DNA of 40,151 nt from Streptomyces sp. XM83C (GTDB lineage: Bacteria > Actinomycetota > Actinomycetes > Streptomycetales > Streptomycetaceae), in NCBI RefSeq assembly GCF_023072675.1, contig NZ_JALLGL010000017.1:1-40151 (forward strand), written 5' to 3'. Positions 8,541 to 16,690 of this stretch are shown in pieces. A program made the translations under genes and the position numbers. The notes beneath the pieces are model-generated. The model was not told where the DNA came from. It saw only the letters and a program-made list of their open reading frames with translations, and ran no database searches. How positions within the stretch are numbered: the first letter of the stretch is position 1; each line of letters begins with the position of its first letter.

Positions 8541-10394
8541 GTGCCACAGGACGCTTCCCTGGATGCCGCCCCGCACGACTCCGCGCCGGAGGAGACGCGG
8601 AAGGAGACGCGGGACGACGGCGACGGCTACGACTACGACGTGATCGTCGTGGGCTCCGGATTCGGCGGCTCGGTCTCCGCCCTGCGCCTCACCGAGAAGG
8701 GCTACTCGGTGGGTGTCCTGGAGGCGGGCCGGCGCTTCACCCGCGAGACCCTGCCGAAGAACAGCTGGGACCTGAAGAACTACCTGTGGGCCCCCAAGCT
8801 CGGCCTGTACGGCATCCAGCGCATCCATCTGCTGGGCAATGTCATGGTCCTCGCGGGCGCCGGGGTCGGCGGCGGCTCCCTCAACTACGCCAACACCCTC
8901 TACGTACCGCCGAAGCCCTTCTTCGAGGACCCGCAGTGGAAGGACATCACCGACTGGCAGGAGGAGCTGGAGCCGTACTACGACCAGGCCCGCCGCATGC
9001 TCGGCGTCCGCCTCAACCCGACCATGACGCCGTCCGACGTGCACCTGAAGGCGGCGGCGCAGCGCATGGGCTGCGGTGACACCTTCCACATGGCACCGGT
9101 CGGCGTCTTCTTCGGCGACGGCGAGGACGCGGACGGCACCGCGAAGGCCAAGCCCGGCCAGCAGGTCCCCGACCCGTACTTCGGCGGCGTCGGCCCCGAC
9201 CGCAAGGCCTGCACCGAGTGCGGCGAGTGCATGACGGGTTGCCGGCACGGCGCGAAGAACACCCTCAACGAGAACTACCTCTACCTCGCGGAGAAGGCCG
9301 GCGCGAAGGTCCACCCCCTCACCACGGTCGTCGCCGTCACCGGCGACTCGCGCGGCGGATACGCCGTCAAGACCCTCCCCACCGACAACCGCCGCAAGGG
9401 CCGCAGCCGCACCTTCACCGCACGCCGGGTGATCCTCGCCGCGGGCACCTACGGCACCCAGACCCTCCTGCACCGCATGAAGGCCACCGGCCAGCTGCCG
9501 TACCTGTCGCCGCGCCTCGGCGAGCTGACCCGCACCAACTCCGAGGCACTCGTCGGCGCACAGACCGACGACCGCCGCTACCGCAAGGCGACCGGCGCGC
9601 CCAAGGCCGACTTCACGCGCGGCGTGGCCATCACGTCGTCCATCCACCCCGACGAGAACACCCACATCGAGCCCGTCCGCTACGGCAAGGGCTCCAACTC
9701 GATGGGCGGCCTGTCCATCCTCCAGGTGCCGTACGTGGAGCGCGGCTCACGCGTCGGCGCCTGGCTGAGGAACGCGGCGAAACACCCCCTCCTCGTCCTG
9801 CGCTCGCTCTCCAACCGGCGCTGGTCGGAGCGGACCATCATCGGCCTGGTGATGCAGTCCCTGGACAACTCCCTGACGACGTACCTGAAACCGTCCGGCG
9901 TCGGCAAGGGTCTGCTGACGGCACGACAGGGGCACGGCGCTCCCAACCCGAAGCAGATCAAGGCGGCGTCGGAGGGCGCGTCGGCGCTGGCGGCGGAGAT
10001 CAACGGCTTCGCCGGCTCCAACGTGGGCGAGCTGATGGGCACCCCCCTCACCGCGCACTTCCTCGGCGGCTGCCCCATCGGCGCCTCACGGGAGACCGGC
10101 GTCATCGACCCGTACCACCGCCTGTACGGCCACCCCGGCATCTCCGTCGTCGACGGCGCCGCCGTCACGGCGAACCTGGGCGTGAACCCGTCCCTGACGA
10201 TCACGGCACAGGCGGAACGCGCCATGTCGTACTGGCCCAACAAGGGCGAGGACGACCCGCGCCCCGCCCAGCACGAGCCCTACCGTCGCCTCACCCCGAT
10301 CGAACCCAAGCACCCGGTGGTCCCCCAGGAAGCCTTCGCCGCCCTGCGCCTCCCGTTCCTGGGCATACCGACGGTGCCGCCGAAGGCGAAGTAG
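8541..10394 (+). CDS. GMC-family FAD oxidoreductase (cholesterol oxidase-like, ChoD type)
   Basis: This flavoenzyme has 617 residues. It has an N-terminal FAD-binding fold (VIVVGSGFGGSVSALRL), GAGVGGGSLNYANT, and a C-terminal GMC segment (SVVDGAAVTANLGVNPSLTITA). Start GTG 8541 has AAGGAG nine bases upstream; the much longer upstream frame is a shadow of the dehydrogenase. Residues 224-234 carry four cysteines spaced CxxCxxCxxxC (CTECGECMTGC), unusual for a simple GMC oxidase. Homologues are often called cholesterol oxidase. In mycobacteria the ChoD relative sits near the gua genes, as here near guaA, and its sterol activity is doubtful. I would not claim the substrate. There is no Tat or Sec signal peptide, so it is cytoplasmic. 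Confidence 0.85.
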   Translation: MPQDASLDAAPHDSAPEETRKETRDDGDGYDYDVIVVGSGFGGSVSALRLTEKGYSVGVLEAGRRFTRETLPKNSWDLKNYLWAPKLGLYGIQRIHLLGNVMVLAGAGVGGGSLNYANTLYVPPKPFFEDPQWKDITDWQEELEPYYDQARRMLGVRLNPTMTPSDVHLKAAAQRMGCGDTFHMAPVGVFFGDGEDADGTAKAKPGQQVPDPYFGGVGPDRKACTECGECMTGCRHGAKNTLNENYLYLAEKAGAKVHPLTTVVAVTGDSRGGYAVKTLPTDNRRKGRSRTFTARRVILAAGTYGTQTLLHRMKATGQLPYLSPRLGELTRTNSEALVGAQTDDRRYRKATGAPKADFTRGVAITSSIHPDENTHIEPVRYGKGSNSMGGLSILQVPYVERGSRVGAWLRNAAKHPLLVLRSLSNRRWSERTIIGLVMQSLDNSLTTYLKPSGVGKGLLTARQGHGAPNPKQIKAASEGASALAAEINGFAGSNVGELMGTPLTAHFLGGCPIGASRETGVIDPYHRLYGHPGISVVDGAAVTANLGVNPSLTITAQAERAMSYWPNKGEDDPRPAQHEPYRRLTPIEPKHPVVPQEAFAALRLPFLGIPTVPPKAK

Positions 10395-10439
10395 CGGGCG
10401 GCCTTGTGCGGTCCGGAAGCGGATCGCGTCCGCGCATGC

Positions 10440-10474
10440 GAAGGGCCCCGCGGGGTGCGCCCGCGGGGCCCTTC
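10440..10474 (+). terminator. Strong intrinsic terminator after the GMC oxidoreductase
   Basis: The perfect 15-bp arms GAAGGGCCCCGCGGG and CCCGCGGGGCCCTTC, with a 5-base loop, are followed by CTTTCG. It lies 46 bases after the stop codon and closes the dehydrogenase-oxidoreductase operon. Confidence 0.9.
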
Positions 10475-10964
10475 CTTTCGTCAGCACCGGCGTCAGGGCA
10501 GCGCCGGTGCCTGGGAGGCGGCGCCGGGGGGTAACGCCGCCGCGGTGGCTGTGGGCCGGCCCGCTTCGCATGGTCCGGACCTCCGACGGTGGGACGTGAG
10601 AGGTCCGTGGGAACGGGCAATGCAGTTGTGGATAAGGGGACTTGGGGCTTCACGGCCTTCTATGCATCGTGCTGGACGAACCCGGTGCCCGCAACCTTTC
10701 GACCCAGACTTGATGCATATATGCGCCGTTCCCGCCGGCCGGCCCCGGGCGTCCCCGGAGCCGGCCGTTCTCTTGGGTGACCGGGCTGCTGTCCCCTGCC
10801 GTCCGGTCACTTCCCTGGAGCGAGGTCCCACGACGCACGGCACGTTCCGTACGTCTCATCGCTCCAGTGAGCCACGCGTGGTTCTATCGGGCCCGCCCCT
10901 GGCTGGCACGGACACCGGTACCAACGAAGCCGCCCAGGGCCGGTCACGCGCCGTACGGGTGAGA
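10475..10964. other. Non-coding interval with structured elements
   Basis: No convincing gene is present. The short open frames here have poor codon use and no ribosome binding site. The interval holds a perfect 10-base palindrome GCATATATGC (10715-10724), one match to the classical DnaA box (TTATCCACAA on the minus strand, 10626-10635), and a strong hairpin at 10737-10766. A small RNA gene is possible but unproven. Confidence 0.4.
10737..10766 (+). terminator. Strong hairpin, possible end of a small RNA
   Basis: GGCCGGC and CCGGG pair with CCCGG and GCCGGCC around a 4-base loop and one mismatch. GTTCTCTT follows on the plus strand, so it would terminate plus-strand transcription. No plus-strand gene lies directly upstream, because the GMC operon already ends at 10474. 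Confidence 0.45.
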
Positions 10965-10994
10965 GGCGGCCGTGAACTCAAGTGCGAGGCCGCC
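10965..10994 (-). terminator. Possible terminator of the chorismate mutase gene
   Basis: GGCGGCC and GGCCGCC form a 7-bp stem with a 16-base loop, starting about 12 bases beyond the chorismate mutase stop codon. Confidence 0.4.
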
Positions 10995-11005
10995 GCGCCC
11001 CCGCC

Positions 11006-11302
11006 TCAGATGCGGCCCCGGCACAGCTCCAGCAGCGTCATCGCCAGCGCCGTACCCGGCTTGCCCAGCGCCTCCCTGTAGTGGCCGAGCACCTCCATCT
11101 CGCGGGAGAGGTTCACGCGCCGGCCGCCGGAGGCGATCCGCGCCTCCTGGATGACGGCGGAGACGGCCATCCGCTCCTGGATCAGGCCGATGATCCGGTC
11201 GTCGAGCGCGTCGATACGCTCCCGCGCGCCGGTGATCACTTCGGCGGCCTCGGCCGTGTGCGCGCCCGTCTTCTCCGTGGACTCGGTGGTGGTCGCGGTC
11301 AT
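11006..11302 (-). CDS. aroQ: Chorismate mutase, AroQ class
   Basis: This small all-helical protein has 98 residues. It converts chorismate to prephenate, the committed step toward Phe and Tyr. The AroQ signature is clear: ARERIDALDDRIIGLIQERMAVSAVIQEAR, with the usual Arg and Asp/Glu positions of helix 1, then GGRRVNLSREMEVLGHYREALG and the closing helix. Length matches single-domain AroQ proteins; no prephenate dehydratase or regulatory domain is fused. Start ATG 11302 is preceded by GAGGAG at suitable distance; the frame is open further upstream but without a ribosome site. The 190-base leader upstream holds an apparent Phe/Tyr attenuator, described separately. The gene is divergent from guaA and alone in its operon. 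Confidence 0.93.
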   Translation of the reverse strand: MTATTTESTEKTGAHTAEAAEVITGARERIDALDDRIIGLIQERMAVSAVIQEARIASGGRRVNLSREMEVLGHYREALGKPGTALAMTLLELCRGRI

Positions 11303-11366
11303 CTCTGGGGCTCCTCGTCGGATGGATGCGGTGCCCCGGATCGGCAAGGTCCGTGATCCACGCAGA

Positions 11367-11395
11367 GCGCCCCGGACCTTTTCGGCCCGGGGCGC
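11367..11395 (-). terminator. Attenuator terminator hairpin in the chorismate mutase leader
   Basis: Read on the minus strand, GCGCCCCGGGCC pairs with GGTCCGGGGCGC (12 bp, one G-U) around a GAAAA loop. It lies between the leader peptide stop and the aroQ ribosome site. A terminator ahead of its own gene is the mark of attenuation. Its 5' arm contains CGGGCCG, which could instead pair with CGGCCCG inside the upstream hairpin, a possible antiterminator. Confidence 0.8.
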
Positions 11396-11419
11396 CTGGG
11401 AAGTCGCTCGATCAGTTGC

Positions 11420-11491
11420 TCAAGCAGCACGACCATGGCAGCCGGCGGGCCGGGTGCCATAGGTAAAGAAGTACGTGGTCTGCGAGAGCAT
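11420..11491 (-). CDS. Leader peptide of the chorismate mutase attenuator (23 codons)
   Basis: This minus-strand frame starts ATG at 11491 and stops TGA at 11420. The peptide begins [12 protein letters not shown] and continues with Thr, Arg, Pro, Ala, Gly. Four of five consecutive codons are for Tyr or Phe (TAC TTC TTT ACC TAT), and TTT and TAT are rare in this genome. Ribosome stalling there when charged tRNA-Phe or tRNA-Tyr is scarce would favour readthrough into aroQ. A promoter fits so closely that the mRNA would start at or near the ATG, which explains the missing ribosome site. The design parallels the Streptomyces trp leader. It has no function as a protein. Confidence 0.75.
   Translation of the reverse strand: MLSQTTYFFTYGTRPAGCHGRAA
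11437..11458 (-). promoter_or_regulatory. Pause hairpin (1:2 stem) of the attenuator
   Basis: On the minus strand GGCA-C-CCGG, loop CCCG, CCGG-C-TGCC folds into two 4-bp stems around one C-C mismatch. It begins immediately after the Tyr/Phe codons, where the first hairpin of a classical attenuator stands. Confidence 0.6.
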
Positions 11492-11497
11492 GCGGCC

Positions 11498-11526
11498 AGT
11501 ATGCCGCGCCCGCCCCGGCCGTCCAA
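11498..11526 (-). promoter_or_regulatory. Promoter of the attenuator leader and chorismate mutase
   Basis: On the minus strand TTGGAC, exactly 17 bases, then CATACT, ending 6 bases before the leader ATG. The spacing suits a housekeeping-sigma promoter and predicts a leaderless start. Confidence 0.6.
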
Positions 11527-11603
11527 GCCGGTTCGCATCGTGAGATGCGCGACTGTCGGGCCGTACCCCTGGCGGATCGGACGAGGCCGTCCGGCCGCCT
11601 CGG

Positions 11604-11609
11604 TAGAAT
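11604..11609 (+). promoter_or_regulatory. Likely -10 element of guaA
   Basis: TAGAAT, a near-consensus -10 element, lies 41 bases before the guaA start and predicts a leader of about 35 bases. No clear -35 is seen. Confidence 0.5.
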
Positions 11610-11650
11610 TGGCCAGCACAAGGACCCCGCCCCACCGCCGGAAGGCTCCC

Positions 11651-13231
11651 GTGTCATCAGCGCCCTCCGCTGCCGCCGCCCCCGACACCGTCCTGGTCGT
11701 CGACTTCGGCGCGCAGTATGCCCAGCTCATCGCCCGTCGCGTCCGTGAGGCCCGGGTCTACAGCGAGATCGTCCCCAGCACCATGCCGGTCGAGGAGATG
11801 CTCGCCAAGAAGCCCGCGGCGATCATCCTCTCCGGCGGCCCGTCGTCCGTGTACGAGGACGGCGCCCCCAGCCTCGACCGCCAGATCTTCGAGGCCGGCG
11901 TCCCCGTCTTCGGCATGTGCTACGGCTTCCAGCTGATGGCGCAGGCCCTCGGCGGCACCGTCGACAACACCGGCGCCCGCGAGTACGGCCGCACCGACCT
12001 GCACGTCTCCAAGCCGTCCTCCACCCTCTTCGAGGGCACCCCGGCCGAGCAGCACGTGTGGATGTCGCACGGCGACGCCTGCTCCGCCGCCCCCGAGGGC
12101 TTCACCGTCACCGCGTCCACCGACGTCGTCCCGGTCGCCGCCTTCGAGAACGACGAGAAGAAGCTCTACGGCGTCCAGTACCACCCCGAGGTCATGCACT
12201 CCACGCACGGCCAGCAGGTGCTGGAGCACTTCCTGTACCGCGGCGCCGGGCTGAAGCCGACCTGGACCACCGGCAACGTCATCGAGGAGCAGGTCGAGGC
12301 CATCCGCGAACTGGTCGGCGACAAGCGCGCGATCTGCGGCCTGTCCGGCGGCGTCGACTCCGCCGTGGCCGCCGCCCTCGTGCAGAAGGCCATCGGCTCC
12401 CAGCTGACCTGCGTCTACGTCGACCACGGCCTGATGCGCAAGGGCGAGACCGAGCAGGTCGAGAAGGACTTCGTCGCCGCGACCGGCGTCCAGCTGAAGG
12501 TCGTCGACGCCGAGGCGCGCTTCCTCGACGCGCTGAAGGGCGTCACCGACCCCGAGCAGAAGCGCAAGATCATCGGCCGGGAGTTCATCCGCGTCTTCGA
12601 GCAGGCGCAGGCCGAGATCATCGCCGACGAGGGCCCGGCCGTGGAGTTCCTCGTGCAGGGCACGCTCTACCCGGACGTCGTGGAGTCCGGCGGCGGCACC
12701 GGCACCGCCAACATCAAGTCGCACCACAACGTCGGCGGCCTCCCCGAGGACCTCGAGTTCAAGCTGATCGAGCCGCTGCGGAAGCTGTTCAAGGACGAGG
12801 TCCGCATGGTCGGCCAGGAACTCGGCCTGCCCGAGGAGATCGTCCAGCGCCAGCCCTTCCCCGGCCCCGGTCTCGGCATCCGCATCGTCGGCGAGGTCAC
12901 CAAGGAGCGCCTCGACCTGCTGCGCGAGGCCGACGCCATCGCCCGCGAGGAGCTGACCGCAGCCGGCCTCGACCGGGACATCTGGCAGTGCCCCGTCGTG
13001 CTGCTCGCCGACGTCCGCAGCGTCGGCGTCCAGGGCGACGGCCGCACCTACGGCCACCCGATCGTGCTGCGGCCCGTCTCCTCCGAGGACGCCATGACCG
13101 CCGACTGGTCGCGGCTGCCGTACGACGTCCTCGCGCGGATCTCCACCCGCATCACCAACGAGGTGCGGGACGTCAACCGCGTCGTCCTCGACGTCACCAG
13201 CAAGCCGCCGGGGACCATCGAGTGGGAGTAG
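11651..13231 (+). CDS. guaA: GMP synthase (glutamine-hydrolysing)
   Basis: This 526-residue enzyme makes GMP from XMP, ATP and glutamine. The N-terminal class I glutamine amidotransferase domain has nucleophile C90 in GMCYGFQ with H178 and E180 in QYHPE. Next comes the ATP-pyrophosphatase domain with its PP-loop LSGGVDSAV (S232), and then the C-terminal dimerisation domain ending in the typical [11 protein letters not shown]. Length matches the family. Start GTG 11651 has GGAAGG five bases upstream. It is a single gene here, divergent from chorismate mutase and followed by a bidirectional-type terminator against the convergent next gene. Confidence 0.98.
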   Translation: MSSAPSAAAAPDTVLVVDFGAQYAQLIARRVREARVYSEIVPSTMPVEEMLAKKPAAIILSGGPSSVYEDGAPSLDRQIFEAGVPVFGMCYGFQLMAQALGGTVDNTGAREYGRTDLHVSKPSSTLFEGTPAEQHVWMSHGDACSAAPEGFTVTASTDVVPVAAFENDEKKLYGVQYHPEVMHSTHGQQVLEHFLYRGAGLKPTWTTGNVIEEQVEAIRELVGDKRAICGLSGGVDSAVAAALVQKAIGSQLTCVYVDHGLMRKGETEQVEKDFVAATGVQLKVVDAEARFLDALKGVTDPEQKRKIIGREFIRVFEQAQAEIIADEGPAVEFLVQGTLYPDVVESGGGTGTANIKSHHNVGGLPEDLEFKLIEPLRKLFKDEVRMVGQELGLPEEIVQRQPFPGPGLGIRIVGEVTKERLDLLREADAIAREELTAAGLDRDIWQCPVVLLADVRSVGVQGDGRTYGHPIVLRPVSSEDAMTADWSRLPYDVLARISTRITNEVRDVNRVVLDVTSKPPGTIEWE

Positions 13232-13260
13232 GCCGGGCGGGGCGGCAGCCCCCACCGGCC
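13231..13260. terminator. Terminator between convergent guaA and the flavin-type gene
   Basis: GGCCGG-GC-GGGG pairs with CCCC-CA-CCGGCC around a 6-base loop, starting on the last base of the guaA stop codon. It could serve both strands. Confidence 0.6.
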
Positions 13261-13264
13261 CCCG

Positions 13265-13738
13265 TCAGGTCCGTTTGAGCGTGCGCACCGGCGCTCCGGG
13301 CCGCCAGACCTGGACGACCAGATACCGCTCGTCCACGACGTAGGTCCGTACGACCTCCGTCAGCTCGGTGCGGAAGAGGTGGAGCGGCTCCGGCGGTTCC
13401 ACCTCTTTCACATACGCCCCCTTCACCGCCGGGTCGGACACCTCCACCGCCCGCCCCGCGATCCGCACGTCACCGCCGCCCATCGAGGTGCCCTCACCGG
13501 GGTTCGCCTGCAACGCGAACCTCGGGTCGCGCCGCAGATCGCGCGCCTTCAGCGAGTCCCACATCATCCCCAGCCACAGCTCGCCGTCGCGGAAGTCCGC
13601 CTCGATACCGGAGGTGCGCGGGCTGCCGTCCTTGCGGAGTGTGGCGAGCACATGATGCGTGAACGCCCGGAAGCGGTCCTCGACGGTCCTCGCGAGGTCG
13701 GGCTCGGCGGTGGCGAAGGTGTCCCAGTTCGCTGCCAT
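13265..13738 (-). CDS. Pyridoxamine 5'-phosphate oxidase-family protein
   Basis: This protein has 157 residues. It shows the split-barrel flavin-binding pattern: FTHHVLATLRKDGSPRTSGIEADFRDGELWLGMMWDSLKARDLRRDPRFAL, then a short strand-rich C-terminal half. Such proteins bind FMN or F420 and reduce or oxidise small substrates; the pattern HxxLATLRxDGxPR is common to both the PNPOx and the F420-dependent subgroups, so cofactor is undecided. ATG 13738 is chosen because the protein begins at the expected helix (MAANWDTFA). No ribosome site precedes it, so the transcript may be leaderless. It is convergent with guaA. Confidence 0.8.
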   Translation of the reverse strand: MAANWDTFATAEPDLARTVEDRFRAFTHHVLATLRKDGSPRTSGIEADFRDGELWLGMMWDSLKARDLRRDPRFALQANPGEGTSMGGGDVRIAGRAVEVSDPAVKGAYVKEVEPPEPLHLFRTELTEVVRTYVVDERYLVVQVWRPGAPVRTLKRT

Positions 13739-13829
13739 ACGGCGAGTGTGACGGCCAAAGGCGACATCTCCTGTCGTCTTTCGGCGGGGTCTGTTCTCTT
13801 CCGCCGACCGGCGGTACCTTCCCGCCCCT

Positions 13830-14289
13830 GCGCTGCACGCCGCCCGCCCCGACGTCGTCGCCCACTGCCACACTGTGCACGGCCGCGCGCCGGCCGCGCT
13901 CGGCGAGGTCATCGAGCCGATCACCCGGGAGAGCTGCGCCTTCTACGAGGACGTGGCCCTGTACGACGACTGCTCCGGGGGTCGCCGTCGACCCGGAGGA
14001 GGGCAAACGCATCGCCGGGGTGCTCGGCACCCGCAAGGCGCTCGTGCCGCGCAACCGCGGGCTGCTGACCGTCGGCGACTCCGTGGACGCCGCCGCGTGG
14101 TGGTCCCTGTCGATGGGGCGTGCCGCGCAGGTGCAGCTCACCGCGAAGGCCGCGGGCCGGCCCGTCCTCATCGACCACCGGCCGGCGACCGCCACCCGCG
14201 AGCGGCTCGGCGGCGACCTCGTCGCGTGGATCAACTGCCAGCCGCTGTGGCAGGACATCACCCGCACCGAGCCCGACCTGCTGAGCTGA
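13830..14289 (+). pseudogene. Class II aldolase/adducin-family protein, truncated and frameshifted
   Basis: Translation from 13830 reads ALHAARPDVVAHCHTVHG, with metal-binding histidines as in class II aldolases, through CAFYEDVALYDDCSG. The frame then breaks at a run of five G (13977-13981) where four would keep it open. In the next frame the protein continues VAVDPEEGKRIAGVLG to QPLWQDITRTEPDLLS and a stop at 14289. The first part expected in this family, roughly 80-100 residues, is absent upstream, where no start or ribosome site is seen. Thus both a 5' truncation and a +1 frameshift disable it. A sequencing error could explain the frameshift but not the missing N-terminus. Confidence 0.75.
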
Positions 14290-14315
14290 CCCGGGCGGAC
14301 CGCCGCCGCGCGGAC

Positions 14316-14339
14316 GGCGCGTCAACACGGCGACGCGCC
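14316..14339 (+). terminator. Terminator after the aldolase remnant
   Basis: GGCGCGTC and GACGCGCC form a perfect 8-bp stem with an 8-base loop, followed by CTTCACC, 26 bases after the stop codon. Confidence 0.6.
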
Positions 14340-14463
14340 CTTCACCCTCGCTGACCAGACCTGACGGCCCCGCACGTCCGCGCGTAGGGCACAATTCGTC
14401 CTCGTCGCAGGGGAGTTGCCGGTCCTGAGGGCCGGGCGGGACGCGGGGAAGGCAGGCATCGGC

Positions 14464-15744
14464 GTGGCGGTGCAGGAGGCGAGAGGGCAGGCCGTGGCGG
14501 CCGGCGTGCACGCGGGTGGCTGCACCTGCGGGGACTGCCCGCACGGGGCGCGGGAGGGGCATCGGCGGGCGGTCGCCGAATTCCTGCTGAAACGGGACGA
14601 GTTCGCCGCCGGGAAGGGGCTGCCCGCGGCCGTCGCACACTCGGCGTCCGCGTCCCGCCAGTGGGTGTCGGAGGAGCTGACCCAGGTGGCGGAACAGGTC
14701 GCCGAACGCAGCCGCGCCGAGGGAGAGGCGTGGCTGGCCCGGCTGTGGCGGCGAACCGCCTTCGCGGTGTGGGCGGCCGTCGTCGCCCTGCTGCTGGTGC
14801 AGGCGCTGACCGCGGTCGGCGCCGGCTGGACCGCGGCCCGCACCGCCGGGCTGCTCGCCGCGCTCGTGGTGGCCGTCGCCCTGACCGCGGCGTCCTGGTT
14901 CCACCGGGCCCGCGGCGGCGCCCTCGCGCCCGTCATCGGGGAGGACAACCGGCTGTCCACCTCCCGCACGGTGGCCGCCGCCTGGGTGCTGTTCCTCGCC
15001 TACGCCGTGCTCGTGCTGGCCGGCCGGGTCGCCGCCGCCTCCGCTCCCGGCGAGCGGGACGCGCTGATCTCCGGGCTGGAACTCGCCCGCGGCGCCGGTG
15101 TGGTGACCGTGCTTGCCGTGGTGTGCGGGATCGCCGTGCTGGTCCGGCGGGTGGTCGGCCGGCGGGTGCTGGCGCAGCAGCTCCAGAAGGTGCCCGCCGA
15201 CCGGCCCCGCGCCGCCGACCTGCTGACCGACGACGCCGGGCGGGGCACCTTCGCCGACCTGCAGTACGTCGTGATCAGCGCGGTCGCCCTGGCCTTCGCC
15301 GCCGTACGCCTCGCCCGCCGCCCCGACCAGCTGCCCGACCTGCCCTGGGGGCTGGCCGTGGTGGTGCTGATCTCCGCGGCGACCTACCTCGCCGGGAAGT
15401 ACGCGGAGGGCGGCAGGCCCGTCATCCTCTCCGTCGTCCGGGCCCGCGAGGCCGGTGATTTGGACGCGCCCATTCGCACCGGCGACGACATCGAGATCCG
15501 CGGCGCGGGCTTCGTCCCGCCCGGCGCGGGCAGCGCCGACCGGCTGTCCCGGATGGCGGTCCGCATCGGCACCGTCCATGTGCACGTCCCCCTCGTCCCC
15601 GTCACCGGCGGCTTCAGCAACCCCACCGACACCGTGCTGACCGTGCCGGTGCCCGCCGACGTGGAGCCGGGCCGCGTGGAGGTACAGGTGGTCACCGCGG
15701 CCGGTGTGGAGACCGACCGGTACACCATCGACGTGACCGAGTGA
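14464..15744 (+). CDS. Multi-span membrane protein with C-terminal IPT/TIG-like domain
   Basis: This protein has about 426 residues, function unknown. The N-terminal cytoplasmic part has a small cysteine motif (CTCGDC) and an amphipathic helix. Six hydrophobic segments follow, and the last 110 residues resemble an immunoglobulin-like IPT/TIG fold (DDIEIRGAGFVPPGAG, then VPVPADVEPGRVEVQVVTAAGVETDRYTIDV). Start GTG 14464 has GGGGAAGG about nine bases upstream; GTG 14470 and TTG 14416 (GGGGAG immediately adjacent, too close) are alternatives. It stands alone, between the aldolase remnant and the DoxX gene, with separate intergenic gaps on both sides. Confidence 0.75.
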   Translation: MAVQEARGQAVAAGVHAGGCTCGDCPHGAREGHRRAVAEFLLKRDEFAAGKGLPAAVAHSASASRQWVSEELTQVAEQVAERSRAEGEAWLARLWRRTAFAVWAAVVALLLVQALTAVGAGWTAARTAGLLAALVVAVALTAASWFHRARGGALAPVIGEDNRLSTSRTVAAAWVLFLAYAVLVLAGRVAAASAPGERDALISGLELARGAGVVTVLAVVCGIAVLVRRVVGRRVLAQQLQKVPADRPRAADLLTDDAGRGTFADLQYVVISAVALAFAAVRLARRPDQLPDLPWGLAVVVLISAATYLAGKYAEGGRPVILSVVRAREAGDLDAPIRTGDDIEIRGAGFVPPGAGSADRLSRMAVRIGTVHVHVPLVPVTGGFSNPTDTVLTVPVPADVEPGRVEVQVVTAAGVETDRYTIDVTE

Positions 15745-15880
15745 CGATCCGCCCGGCCTGCGCCGGTTCGTCCTGGCGTTCCTGCCGAATGTCCTTCCGT
15801 CCATTGAGCACTCCCCGTTTTTCGTACGTATGGTCTGGTAAGGGTTACGGCACGGCGGGGCGAGAGGCGGCTGGGAGCAA

Positions 15881-16408
15881 ATGACCCATGGCATGCGCAC
15901 GGACACACGCACCCCTGATGTCGGCGGCCGGCGCGACTGGCGCGACACGGCCACCCGCTACGCACTCCTCCCGCTGCGCGTCTTCCTCGGCGTCACCTTC
16001 ATCTACGCCGGGCTGGACAAGCTGACCGACAGCGCCTTCATGAAGGCCGACGGCGCCGGGTCCATCGGGGAGACGATGCGCGCCGTGCGGGACTCCGCGG
16101 CCGTCCCCGCGCTGGTCGACCTGGCCCTGAAGAGCCCGACCGGCTTCGGCTACGCCATCGCCTTCGGTGAGCTGGCCGTCGGCCTCGGCGCGCTGTTCGG
16201 CCTGCTGACCCGGCTCGCCGCGCTCGGCGGCGCGCTGATCTCCCTCAGCCTGTGGCTGACGGTGAGCTGGGCCACCGAGCCGTACTACTACGGCAACGAC
16301 CTCATCTACCTGATGGCCTGGCTGCCGCTGATCCTCGCCGGGGCCTCCGTGTTCTCCCTGGACGCCGCCCTACGGGCGAGGCGCCGGGCGGCGAACAGCT
16401 ACAGCTGA
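15881..16408 (+). CDS. DoxX-family membrane protein
   Basis: This protein of 175 residues has four membrane spans. It shows the DoxX pattern: LLPLRVFLGVTFIYAGLDKLTD in the first span, FGYAIAFGELAVGLGALFGLLTRLAALGGALISL in the middle, and a final span LIYLMAWLPLILAGASVFSLDAALR. DoxX proteins act in the cytoplasmic membrane, some as quinone-linked oxidoreductase partners in redox stress; the specific partner is not shown. GGGAG lies close before ATG 15881. ATG 15893 is a possible later start. Confidence 0.85.
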   Translation: MTHGMRTDTRTPDVGGRRDWRDTATRYALLPLRVFLGVTFIYAGLDKLTDSAFMKADGAGSIGETMRAVRDSAAVPALVDLALKSPTGFGYAIAFGELAVGLGALFGLLTRLAALGGALISLSLWLTVSWATEPYYYGNDLIYLMAWLPLILAGASVFSLDAALRARRRAANSYS

Positions 16409-16506
16409 GGCCCACGGGCCCGCGCGGTTCGGGCCCCGCCGGACAGGCGGCTTTGGACGGCAGCCCCCGGGGCCGCCTGGGCGCGCCCCGTCGACCGGCC
16501 CACGGT

Positions 16507-16690
16507 GGCCCGGCGTGCGGCCGTCGTCCCGCCTGCGCCGGGCCGGGGGGCCCTTGCCGACCGGCCTGCGCCGGCCCGGCGTGCGGCCGTCGTCCGGCCT
16601 GCGCCGGGCCGGGGGGCCCTTGCCGACCGGCCTGCGCCGGCCCGGCGCGCCTCCGTCGTCCGGCCTACGCCGGCCCGGCGGGGTCGGCTT
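16507..16690. repeat. Tandem repeat, 66-bp unit, about 2.7 copies
   Basis: Copies start at 16507, 16573 and 16639 (third partial and diverged). The first two differ at a single base. Each unit is extremely GC-rich with many GGCC and GCCGGC palindromes. The third copy runs into the 3' end of the small membrane gene on the minus strand. Confidence 0.85.

Noticed and set aside
10626..10635. Replication origin signal
   Set aside because: There is one DnaA-like box only, with no cluster and no dnaA or dnaN nearby.
10589..10780. 63-codon open frame in the gap after the oxidoreductase
   Set aside because: It has no ribosome site and poor codon use, and it runs across a strong hairpin.
16507..16690. 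CRISPR-like repeats
   Set aside because: Units are directly adjacent with no spacers, and there are no cas genes.
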